A stretch of DNA of 48,814 bases. Source: Bugula neritina. Its lineage: Eukaryota; Bryozoa; Gymnolaemata; Cheilostomatida; Bugulidae. Position numbers and translations under genes: made by a program. Below the pieces are notes generated by a model, which searched no databases, had not been told where the DNA came from, and was given only the letters and a program-made list of their open reading frames with translations. The stretch spans positions 16,000,642 through 16,049,455 of the forward strand of contig OZ037770.1 in NCBI GenBank assembly GCA_964035545.1, given 5' to 3'. Of the stretch, positions 34,044 to 45,050 are shown piece after piece. Each line of letters begins with the position of its first letter. Position 1 is the stretch's first letter.

Positions 34044-34660
34044 TGAGCCATTCAGTACAGAGTGGCAAATCAACGAATTAAAATCATAAGCTTGTACATG
34101 TGGTGAGCAAAGCAACAGCCGCACTATTACAGAAAGGTCATTGTAAAATGTTACTGTAAATATTTGCGCGAAGTTTAGTACTCCTGCAGAGGGCTTGATA
34201 TAGAATCACAAAAATTATGTCTAATGAAATCATATATCACAACGAAATACCGTAATTAATAAAATTGCATTATATTAATAGATAAATTAACCATCCCTTC
34301 AGTGTGGATAACAATTAATTAAGGCAAGCAGATAAAATCAAGCTGAAGACAGGTCTATTGTAAAATGAAAAATTTATAGAACGAAAATGGAAAAAAACTG
34401 TAAACACTGAAATAAAAATAAAATATGATATCAGCAAAAATGGCTTGGCATATTATATAATTAGTGGTACAGCAGCACCATATATTATGCTTAGACAAGA
34501 AATTATCCCAAAGGATAAATTTTCAATTAACTAAAGAAATAAGCACTGACTCACTGCATCAACTATTAGCTAGAAAACCTATATCAAACTAAAAGCAGTA
34601 ACAGCTATAAGGGTGCTAAAATGTATAGCTCACTATTTGTAGTATTACTAACATTATTAT
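34044..34660. repeat. Block W, copy 3
   Basis: Third copy of the ~620-bp block; the nearby order (W, then hAT MITE fragment, then short E) is the same as at 18 kb. Confidence 0.4.
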
Positions 34661-34797
34661 TCTTAGTATTGATTTTGTGGTTTAGTTCAACAAACCAGAG
34701 GAGAACAGGGTAGAATTGTTACCTTGAAATCAAGCCAATTTAAAGCCAAGCTAAATTGAGATTTATTATATAAGCCTTGCAGCTGCATTTACTCAAT

Positions 34798-34978
34798 TGA
34801 GTGCTTTAAATATTTGTTTTTGTTTATGGAAATTTTTCAAAAGTTCTTAAACTTGTTCATTGAGCTAAAACATATAAAACACTATAAATTAAGCTCATGA
34901 ATTACAACCATGTTCAGTGCCAGTGAGATGCACAGAATAAAAAGTGTCCATCATTGAAACTGTAATTAAATTAAATTA
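34798..34978. mobile_element. Internal fragment of the hAT-type MITE, second remnant
   Basis: Same deletion junctions as at 18.81-18.99 kb (start near GTGCTTTAAATATTTG, end near AAATTAAATAACAGC). The two remnants therefore descend from one deletion event that was then duplicated. Confidence 0.55.
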
Positions 34979-35222
34979 AATAACAGCTACAACTTTTAAA
35001 ACAAAATAACATGACAGAAAAGCAGCCATGTGTTACGGTAGTGTTAATCAACAGTGGATTTCATAGCTGATAGGAGCAGATATAGGTCAACTGAGTTTAC
35101 CTAACTGCCTAGCACTGGAAGTTTTACTAATTCCAAGTGTTGGTAGTGAAGGTTAGACAACACAAACTTAATGAAAGGAAGAGCAAATATTGTTGCAGTA
35201 AGCAATTAATTTAGACGCAAAC

Positions 35223-35359
35223 CTGAACTGATGAAAAGTTTTGATGAATGAAACACAGAGAGAAGACAACTTCTATGTATCGGCCCGTGAGCATCTCACA
35301 GATATAAAACTGGTCTTGATATCAAGGTATAGCTTCTATCTGCATGTGGTTAAACACAA
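35223..35359 (-). other. Block D exon, copy 6
   Basis: 137 bp, splice sites intact; belongs to the extra subunit that lengthens the second period. Confidence 0.6.
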
Positions 35360-35694
35360 CTACAAAACAGACAAGAAATATTCTAAACTACCTTAATATT
35401 ATATAAAACATTTTATTTTAATTAGCTAATAGTAAATGTTTGCATGCGTGCTGGGATACTAGTCTAATGACTACAAGTGATTAACTTGAACAAATTCACA
35501 AGATGTCGAGTTAACAAGACTAAAATAATAAATAAAACATTACTTTTTCACTATTAAAGATGAAATAGATAAACATAAATTATGGACATCAGCTATAAAA
35601 AAGAATACAGAAAGTACAAGATAATTAATTCCTAATATCCTGTTAAATTGGTAAAATCAAAAACACAGAGCTAATTATCATAAATAATAAATAC

Positions 35695-35809
35695 CTAATT
35701 ATAACCAAGATGGGGCTCTCAGAACTGACCATAGTTGGCTAGATCCTATCTTCCTGGTGAAGACCATATGTTCTCTAATGTGTGAATATCTGAGCTGCTT
35801 GGAGACATT
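35695..35809 (-). other. Block C exon, copy 6
   Basis: 115 bp, splice sites intact. Open frame NVSKQLRYSHIREHMVFT ... SVLRAPSWL to TAA. Confidence 0.6.
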
Positions 35810-36564
35810 CTAAAAAATGAAAACATTCGATGAATTAAAATTGTTGAATAAATGATGACAAGACATGTATGAGACAACTTACAGACTGTAAAATATAGAG
35901 TATTGGAAATTTACATGGTGATAAATTTTCATTATGATAAAATCAGCATAGTCTACAGAACCAGGAGAGAAACTTCTTTGAATCAGAAACACAACTTGTT
36001 TTAGTTGAAGCAGCTTAAACTGAATATTCTACTTTAACTTTTGAATTTCGATCCATGATTATGACCATGATGAGTTTGTAACTGAAATAAAGTCGAATGA
36101 ATTAAACCATTGGGCAACAGTTAAACTTTATTATACTGGTAAGGCTGTAGTGAAAAAAATTAAAACATTTGATTTCAATTATACTATTATTCACAGGATT
36201 GATTTTGTAGTTCAGTTCAACAGACCAGAAAAGAACAGGGTAGAAGTTGTGTTGAAATTAAGCTAATTTGAAGCTAAGCTAAATTGAAATTCATTATATG
36301 CCTTGCAGTTGTATTTACTCAAATGACTGCAGAATCAAATTGACAAAAAATGAGTGGCAGCTTATAAATTGAATAAAATATTCAATTTGAATTCCAAGCC
36401 TATGAATGAATACAGATTAACAAACAGTTTACTAAAGACGGTACAAAATTATTAAATGACGTGCTAAATAAAGGATTACTTTGGTAAGATGACCAAACAG
36501 TTTCAGTTGCTGGACCAGTCAGTTTGAAGGGCAACTTAGTAATGACAGTGCAGAAATTGGCAGA

Positions 36565-36960
36565 AATTGAACAGGTGAGCTAGAAAAACTGCTTGTTCTA
36601 GAAGCTATTCAGGTGAATGATGAAAATAAATGTTGCAACTTGTGATTTGACTTTTGGAATTTTTATGGAGCTTTATCATCCTTCTAACCATTCACCATTA
36701 AATCACTAATTTCTCTTATTGAATGCAACTAGATATTAGCATGAGGTTAGGGACCTACAGCAAAAGGCCAGGGTTTCGCTTGCCCCTGCTTAGTCCCAAC
36801 GCTGACTACTGGTTGCAGGTAAACATTCAACTACTTGTTTGAAATGTGTTGGGGAGGTCATGGTCATGAATTACTAGACATTCTGTATAGCATTAAGTTT
36901 ACTATAATATGTGTGTACTGTCACTGTATGCCTGATGAAATAACTTTTATAGACATTAAT
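36565..36960 (-). repeat. Block M, copy 4, with decayed P
   Basis: M block intact; the adjoining P block (about 36484-36555) keeps only its donor end and has lost the CACGTG/CCAAT part. Confidence 0.6.
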
Positions 36961-37023
36961 TTTAAATAGCAGGAATTTGAGATAAAGTAACTTTAGAAAA
37001 TAATGAGTTGAAATAACACATAC

Positions 37024-37108
37024 CACAGACAGATAAAGATGAGGATTACAGGGATGGAAGAATAACACAGAGAGAAAAAGAGTACAAGTTGCTGTTCCTC
37101 TGCCCATT
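37024..37108 (-). other. Block T exon, copy 4
   Basis: 85 bp, splice sites intact; same 1-bp deletion as copy 3. Confidence 0.5.
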
Positions 37109-37717
37109 CTGTAACACAAAAAATAGTAAATAAACTTGTTCAAAATACACTAGAAAAAAGAAAGCAATAGAAACATCACCTGTAGAATTTTTTCTATCAA
37201 ATTGACAAATTTACTAGTAAATTCCAAGCATTCAGAAAACCCTCAACACTATGTTAACTCTGTAGAAGTATATATTATATCTAAAGTTTCTAAGTGGTTA
37301 AATGATTGAACCAACATCAAAATTTTCTACTCGTATAATACAGATGTGTGATACAAAAGGAAATCTAGTAATGTAATGAGTCTTGTGAAACAGTATAAAT
37401 TTACAGCTCTAAAACCAACGTCGCAAACCAACAATTCAAAGAATCAAGACAGAAATTCACAATAAAAGTAGCTTTAAAACAATAAAATTTAGTTGAAGCA
37501 TGAAACACCAGTTTTAGAGAATATAGAAAATAAGTATATTGTATAATGCATACTATGAGAGACTTTGACAAAATTACGCTGTACGTGCCACAGTTAACCC
37601 TAATTTGCTAAAAATTCAAAAGTGCAACATCCTTAGCTGACTGAAACTGAAAACTTGGACATGCGAAACTAATAACCGGCTAACCTCACACTGCAAATAG
37701 AGTAGTATGCAGTTCAC

Positions 37718-37813
37718 CTCAGTCTGAAAATAGTTCAGGTCAAGCAAAGATCAAACAACTCCAACTAATACCAAATCATCCAGAAGGAATATTATGAAGC
37801 AGCAATCAGTAAC
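37718..37813 (-). other. Block F exon, copy 2, acceptor mutated
   Basis: Donor CTGAG|GTGAAC is kept, but the acceptor reads CACTTACGG instead of CACTTACAG, so normal splicing into it should fail. Confidence 0.5.
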
Positions 37814-37932
37814 CCGTAAGTGAAACAAACCAACACTGAGTTTGAGCCAGGAAGGTTTCAGAAATATATATCTAAAGCAAAAAAAGTTGCAAAGATATGT
37901 AAATGATATCTTTATAGGAAGCTAGGGTGAGG

Positions 37933-38748
37933 CAAGGGTGATCTATATGAGAGTGGCGACTTTAGGGAATCATGGGGACATCATTATGCAGAATTCTGCG
38001 CTGCGAGTTTATATAAGTTAAAAAGGGAAAATTTTGTCACTTTTTTATTTCATTATTATTGCTATTTTTGTGTACAATTTTTAATTTTATTTATTGCTAT
38101 AGTTTTTAAACACATTCTTTATGCATATAAAATTAAAAACAAGCTTAAAACTCACTCACTAATAATTATGCATGTGTAGCTTAATATATTGACAATAGAA
38201 AGCCCAAAGTTATTCAATTTAATTTTAAATAGCATAAAGAAATTTAATTGAATTAAATTCTTGAAAATTATTGTTATTTGAACTATTTTAAAAAGTTTTA
38301 TCTAATACTAAGTTCACACCTTTTAAGCCATAAAAACAATCAATAAATAATTCATTGAGTGCTTTAAATATTTTTTTTGGTTTTGGAAATTCTTTAAAAG
38401 TTCTTAAATTTGTTTATTGAGTTAAAACATATAAAACACTATAAATTAAGCTCATGAATTACAACCGTGTTCAGTGCCAGTAAGCTGCACAGAATAAAAC
38501 GTGTCCATCATTGAAACTGCAATTAAATCAAGTTTCTGTTGATAATCGAATAAAAATTGTTGAATTCATTTATAATTTTTATCATAAATCTTTAGGGAAA
38601 ACATGCAAAAAAGGACAAAAAACTCAGTGAAATTATCACGCAACAATCCACTGTAATTATATAATAATATGAGGCACACCTCCTACCAATAAGTAGCATA
38701 ATGGTGGACAACACCCTAAAATTGCCACTCTCATATCGATCATCTCAG
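37933..38748. mobile_element. hAT-type MITE, 816 bp, copy 2
   Basis: Second full copy with the same ends as at 27.34 kb, flanked by perfect GGGTGAGG duplications (37925-37932 and 38749-38756). It occupies the same site in its unit, so it was copied with the unit rather than inserted again. Confidence 0.8.
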
Positions 38749-39069
38749 GGGTGAGGCTGACAAGAGCTTTTACAATAGGCTGTTTTAACTTTTATTAGAA
38801 ACATGTTTGGCAATTTTTGAATGAAATTAACAGCTACAACTTTTAAAACAAAATAAAATGACAGAAAAGCAGCCATGTGTTACGGTAGTGTTAATCAACA
38901 GTGGATTTCATAGCTGATAGGAGCAGATACAGGTCAACTGAGTTTACCTAACTGCCTAGCACTGGAAGTTTTACTAACTCCAAGTGTTGGTAGTGAAGGT
39001 TAGACAACACAAACTTAATGAAAGGAAGAGTTAATATTGTTGCAGTAAGCAATTAATTTAGACGCAAAC

Positions 39070-39206
39070 CTGAACTGATGAAAAGTTTTGATTAATGAAA
39101 CACAGAGAGAAGACAACTTTTACGCGTTGGCTTGTGAGCATCTCATGGATATAAAACGGGTCTTGATATCAAGGTATAGCTTCTATCTGCATGTGGTTAA
39201 ACACAA
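39070..39206 (-). other. Block D exon, copy 7
   Basis: 137 bp, splice sites intact. Confidence 0.6.
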
Positions 39207-39528
39207 CTACAAAACAGACAAGAAATATTCTAAACTACCTCAATATATAAAACATTTCATTTTAATTTGCTAATAGTAAATGTTTGCAGATCGAGCTGAG
39301 ATTCTAGTCTAAAGAGTACAAGTGATTAACTTGAACAATTCCACAGGACTTGGAGTTAACAAGACTAAAATTATGAATAAAAGATAAAATTTTAACTACT
39401 TCAAACAGAAATAGATAAACATGAATTATGGACATTAGAATACAAGAAGTACAAAATAATGATTTGCCTAACATCATTTAAAATTGGTAAAATTGAAAAC
39501 AGAGAAAATTATCATAAATAATAAATAC

Positions 39529-39643
39529 CTAATTATAACCAAGATGGGGCTCTCAGAACTGACCACAGTTGGCTAGGTCCTATCTTCTTGGTGAAAACCA
39601 TATGTTCTCTAATGTGTGAATATCTGAGCTGCTCGGAGACATT
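39529..39643 (-). other. Block C exon, copy 7
   Basis: 115 bp, splice sites intact. Open frame NVSEQLRYSHIREHMVFT, then KKIGPSQLWSVLRAPSWL, to TAA just before the donor; the closest to a consensus. Confidence 0.6.
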
Positions 39644-40309
39644 CTAAAAAACAAAATACATTTGATGAATTAAAATTGTTGAATAAATGATGACAGATAT
39701 ATATGAGACATCTCATAGGTCCTAAAATCTAGAGTATTGAAAATTGTATCATGATAAAATCAACATAGTCTACAGAACCAGGAAAGAAACTTCTTTGAAC
39801 AAGAAATGTAACTTGTTTTTTATAGTTACAGCAGTTTAAACTGAATTTATTCTACTTAAATTTTTCAATTTCGAACCATGATTATGACCATGATGAGTAT
39901 GTAACTGAAATAAAGTCAAACAAAATATATCATTCAGCATAAGTTGAACGTTATTATAGCGAGAAAAAAATTAAAATATTAGATTTTAATTATACTATTA
40001 TTCTTAGTATTGATTTTGTAGTTCAGTTCAACAGACCAGAGTAGAACAGGGTAAAAGTTACGTCAAAGTAAAGCCAATTTGAAGCAAAGCTAAATTGAAA
40101 TTTATTATAACTATAATTATAAGCCTTGCAGTTGCATTTACTCAAATGACTGCAGTATCAAATTGACTAGAAATGGGTAGCAGCCTATCAATTGAATAAA
40201 ATAATCAATGTGAAATCCAAGCCTATGAATAAATACAGATAAACTATCAGTAAACTAAAAGATAACGTTGATAAAAAGTTATTAAATGACAAGCTAAACA
40301 AAGGTTTAC

Positions 40310-40510
40310 CTTGGTAAGATGACCAAACAATTTCAGTTGCACGAACATTCACTATGAAGAGCAACTTACTATAATGACAGTGCAGCAGACGTGCTCAGTC
40401 ATCCGTAACCAATCATTGCTCAGTCGTCTGTAACTGATCACGTGATTATTGGGGCATGCGCTACATCTCATGACTCACTTCCAATGGTGTCACCAATTCA
40501 GTGCAATCTG
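40310..40510 (-). promoter_or_regulatory. Block P, copy 3: promoter/first-exon-like
   Basis: CACGTG at 40439-40444, CCAAT-type and AP-1-like TGAGTCA words kept; donor ACCAAG|GTAAAC at 40310. Upstream spacing equals the other two intact copies. Confidence 0.35.
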
Positions 40511-40754
40511 TATGCAGCAAAAAGAGCAATACTAATTTTAGTGCCTAAGATTCCAACAGGACCTCATGTTTCACAACATATAGCCTAATGAAGGGAAAAC
40601 AGAGATGTAGCAATCAAATACTTTTAAAAAATTGTCTTCTTTATGCAACATTATCAATCATGTTTAGGGCAAAAAAACAGGAAAAGAATTCACTATGCCA
40701 AATTAACCATCAAGAAAACAAACACAATTTAATGACCCAAAAAGACATAAAGAA

Positions 40755-41150
40755 ATTGAACATGCAGGTGAGCTCAAGAAACTGCTTGTTCTAGAAGCTA
40801 TTCAGGTGAATGATGAAAATGAGTGTTGCAACTTGGAATTTGACTTTTGAAATTTTTTTGGAGCTTTATCATCCTTCCAACCATTCACCATTAAATCACT
40901 AATTTCTGCTATTGAATGCAACTAGATATTAGCATGAAGTTAGGGACCTAAAGAAAGAGGCCAGGGCTGTGCATGCACTTGCTTACTCCCAACTTTGACT
41001 ACTGGTTGTGGGTAAACATTCAACTATATAGTTGTTTGAAATGAGTTGGGGCAGGTCACAGTCATGAATTACTAGACAATCTGCATGTATAGCATTAAGT
41101 TTACTATAATATGTGCCTGATAAAATAACACTAAACTAGAATAATTTTAA
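40755..41150 (-). repeat. Block M, copy 5
   Basis: Resembles the diverged copy at 26.1 kb (GCTGTGCATGCACTTGC), not its immediate neighbours, which supports a two-unit higher-order arrangement. Confidence 0.6.
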
Positions 41151-41389
41151 ATAGCATGATATTCAGGATTAGGTAATTTTTTACTTAAAGCAATCTCATA
41201 TTTCTAAACACTTGTAGTTCTCAATAATTTAAACAGATATTAAAAATACATCAAACTTGAATATTGTTAAATCATAGTAAGAGAAGTAGAGGCTATGATA
41301 TAACAACAGAGAGTGATTAAAGAACTAGAAAACAAAGATTTACAATAGAAAACTAGAACTAGAAAATAAAGATTTAAACTAAAACATAC

Positions 41390-41475
41390 CAAGAACAGAT
41401 AAAGATGAGGCTTACAGGGATGGGAAGAATAACACAGAGAGAAAAAGAGTACAGGTTGCTGTTCCTCTGCCCATT
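41390..41475 (-). other. Block T exon, copy 5
   Basis: 86 bp, acceptor TGTGTTACAG, donor TCTTG|GTATG. Hydrophobic frame NGQRNSNLYSFSLCVILPI open as in copy 1. Confidence 0.5.
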
Positions 41476-41969
41476 CTGTAACACAAAAAAATAGTAAATA
41501 AACTTGTTCAAAATACACTAGAAAAAAGGAAGCTTGATTTATGGCAACAGAAACATAACCTGTAGAATTTTTTCCTCCAAACTGACAAATTAATAAGTAA
41601 ATTCCAAGCATTCAGAAAACACTCAACACTATGTTAATACTGTATAGGAGTATATATTATATATAAAGTTTCCAACTGGTTAAATGATTAAACCAACATC
41701 AAAATTCTCTACTCATGCATATAATACAGATGTATGATATAAGTAGGAAATCTAGTAACGCAATGAGTCTTGTGAAACAACTTACAGAGAAGTAAAATGC
41801 TATATCAGTTTAGCTTGAGTTCAACTATAATTGGTAATTCTTGTAAATACAACTTGATGAAAAGTTTGAAACTGTTTACTTGTTGAATTGTGATTAAATG
41901 AAAATTTGTGAACAATTCTATAGATAAATAGTTTCATCAAGGAGACATGTTATACTTCATAAGTATTAC

Positions 41970-42086
41970 CTCCATATAGCTCTTACAGCTGACACATGCC
42001 AAGAATAATCTAGAATGACTTAGTCCAACTTTATACCCAATTGGTTGGTTGTCTAGTAGCTGACCATGTGACCATCACACCAGTTA
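41970..42086 (-). other. Block H exon, copy 4, acceptor mutated
   Basis: 117 bp, but the acceptor reads CTTACAA where other copies have CTTACAG. It is the last array block before homology ends at about 42335. Confidence 0.5.
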
Positions 42087-42335
42087 TTGTAAGAATAAAG
42101 CGGTCTATAATTATGTGGTGTTGCATATGATGAAAAACAATGAAATAAACATAAAATTCTAAATACAGCTCATTTATTACAACAGCAGTAGAAATAGCAA
42201 AAAAAATGAGATATGGAAAAATACAAAATTATCACATTTAATCTTGAAGATTAATCATTACTCAAATAAGTAGAAGAGTGTCATCATGCTTAATTAAGTT
42301 GAAATATGATTTGTTGAAAGAGCCATAACCTGATA

Positions 42336-45050
42336 AATAATAAAGCTAGCAAATATACCTGATTGCGACCAGCAAGCTAAACATAGTTACCAAGTGAGAA
42401 CAAAATACTTCCCTAGTCTGGAGGCTGCGGAGTCACAATAAACTGATCAAACTATTCTTACTGACAGAGCAGACAATTTGCAAGTGTGAGCCTTTGAATA
42501 TCATATTCCAAGAAAGTGAGAGAAGACAACTACATTAGGAGAGTTCAGGAAAACAAAAGAAGACAACTTCGTAATGGAACTTCGAGAAAACAAGAGAAGA
42601 CAACTACATTAGGAGCAAGCAGCAAGCTGCACAAATTCCCATTAGCAGAGTTAGCCGATAATAAAATTATAACATTATTGATTATTAAAAACACACAATA
42701 GAATAGATATGTAACTATACAGGGATGTAGATGATATTTAGAAAAGACTGGAAGTTTCCTCTACAAATAACTAGAATATTCAAAATGTGAACCAGAAAGT
42801 TAAACAGATGGAAAATTTGGTATGTTTTACAATATTAGATAATATGTAAAATGGGGTTTGGGGTTTGAACTGAAAAACGGGAGAGAACTAACATAAAAAT
42901 ACTGAGAAGAAACAAACAACAGCTTTTACACAAATCTGAGAAAACGTGAACAAACAGAAATGGCAAAAGTGAAGCAGAGTGAAGTGAAAACAACAGTCAT
43001 AAAAGCATTCTACTGCCTGCATGTGTTACTAATCTGAATACAGCAGATGAAGTGTTATATTAGGATCATTATTGACTTTGTAAACGCTATTCATCCAAAT
43101 ACAGGAGATTACAAGAAGCAGGTCGTAATGGTGAAAGTGATTGCCTCGAAATATTGAGTAGTGATTTAAAAAAATCAACTTTGGCCAAATCTGAGCATGA
43201 TCATGGTGTTTAAACAGTATGAAAATACTCAATAGGGAATGAGGGAAAAAATTGTCAAAACTAAAATTAATTTATTTTGAACTGAAAATGAGTTCACACT
43301 GACTAACTTAAATGAATGAAAAATAGGAACGAATTACCATTTTAATATTACATAAACTCGAGTATGAAAATACAAAACAGATTATATTTTCATATTACTA
43401 TTACCTATTTGTCATTAGTATAAAAACAAACACAACTAATGGAGTGAAATTTTTACTCTATTCATAACATCAATTTGAATGGTGAACATAAATTTTCGTA
43501 GTCATATACTGATGGTAACAAAGTAGAATAGTAGTGATTATAATAATGAATATCAATATGCATAAAACCCAATTTCCAAGAGACTAGAACAAGTACTAAA
43601 ACTAGACGAACGAATTACAAATAAAGACACCCAACTTGAAATAACATTTCATTACAATTATGACTAAATCACTAATGGTCATAGTCATGCTTATAAGTTA
43701 CCAGTAGAGGTTTGAGTTGTGGGAAAATAAAATAAAACGGGAGCCCGGAAGAAAATAAAAACGAGAATAATAATCAATATCATAATTTAAATTTAAATTA
43801 TTATCATAATCATTAATAGCCTAATAGTAATAGGCATTGCAGTTATGATTGTAATTATTATAATAATACTAATAGTTAATATTATAATGATAATCATCAT
43901 CGACTTTTGTTACTTGTGGTTATCAATATCATATTGATATTTATTCTGATAATAAAAACAAAAATGACAGCTAATACTATAACTATTAATATTACTCTCA
44001 CTACAACTGTTAAGTGCAAGTATTTGTGTTAGTAATAGTAATACTGATAAGCTACTAAAACTACTAACAATAGTCAAGTGAGCTACTATTACTCTATAGT
44101 CTATTGGCATTACCCAAGTCATTAGCCTTAGTGTTACTATTACTAACATAATCTTAATGATGAAGTTTGACATAAAATGAAAACGATTAAAATTAAATCC
44201 AAGGAGCCGCGGCTTGAAATTTAATTGAACTAGCAGTTAATACAAACAAATTACCGCGACAGGGTTAAGGATTCTCTAAACAGAACTTGCAGAAGGCATC
44301 AATGTCGGTTCAGACGAATGAATGATGAATGGCAATCCAGTTAGGACCACGATTGAACACGTGCTTGTTACGTGATGTATCGTGATGCATGACTGGCCGT
44401 GCACGGATTTATAATCCATGAACTGTGAATAGCGGCTGTCCATTGGTTGAACAAGTATTGAGAATGACAAGAGACTGAAGAGGGTGCGAGCTATAGATTA
44501 GGTGTATAATATTAGGAGGGTTCATTGATAGGAAACGGGAGAGAATAGGTGAAGCATTAGGTTTGAAAACCATAGCCATAAACAAGCATGAAAAATTATA
44601 TAAATCATGAGGCCAATATACTTTAAAATATTACAAACTTCATTCAATTTAAAATGAGGATAACTCTAATATGCTGAAGAGTGACTGTAAGAAATGATAG
44701 AGATGTAAAGTTGTGTATAAAACCACCAATGGAAGGTTATGTGGTCGGTATGCTAACTTCAATGAAGTATGCTAAATTAACTACAGACCAAACGAATGCA
44801 GCATTATGTATCTGATCACGAGTTTGGCAGACTGTCCATATGTGAGCTTAAAGTTGCTGAGTGAGCTCAGTGTAGCAAAAAGTCAGAAAACTAGCCAAAA
44901 TAGGCCAACATTGGTATATAGTTCAACTAACGTAATCTTTAAGTTCCAATGTCATGGGCAATTGATAGTTGAGTAAGTTTGGTCGCCTTGGTAATTGTAT
45001 GATCATAAAAAATAGTGGTTTGTGAGGTTCTAAAAATATGAGACTTGGCG
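42336..45050. other. Unique AT-rich flank between the array and the terminal repeat
   Basis: No supported gene. GAGAAGACAACTACATTAGG occurs twice (about 42520 and 42594) in a short A-rich duplication. From 43750 to 44170 lies TAATAATTATCAT-type low-complexity sequence. From 44200 to 44470 the sequence is richer in CG and holds CACGTG and CCATTGG words, possibly regulatory. Short frames here (43029-43232, 43910-44173, 44276-44470, all minus) show no coding character. Confidence 0.5.
42853..42867 (+). repeat. Short GGGGTTT seed
   Basis: GGGGTTTGGGGTTTG, two units of the same heptamer and in the same orientation as the large array, 2.2 kb before it. Confidence 0.8.

Larger units (their letters stand above)
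13765..42335 (-). repeat. Higher-order tandem array of spliced-looking modules
   Basis: Read on the minus strand, blocks recur in the order P-(B)-C-D-E-[F or G/H]-J-T-M. Equivalent points lie 9240 bp apart (P: 20445, 29685; T: 21470, 30706) and then about 10.6 kb apart (P: 29685, 40310; D: 28476, 39070). The second period contains an extra C/D subunit (35.2-35.8 kb). Two alternating E forms exist, a long one (16.9, 23.6, 32.9 kb) and a deleted short one (19.08, 28.3, 35.07, 38.9 kb). Copies are highly similar; C at 17.6 and 19.7 kb differ at 5 of 115 sites. Block J recurs near 15.4, 22.1, 26.9, 31.4, 37.5 and 41.9 kb. The left end is the PSMB7 pseudogene; homology stops at about 42335 on the right, inside block G. 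Confidence 0.88.

Noticed and set aside
7950-42335. A CRISPR-like or bacterial defence array
   Set aside because: Repeat units are kilobases long with eukaryotic splice borders, not short direct repeats with unique spacers, and no associated proteins are present.
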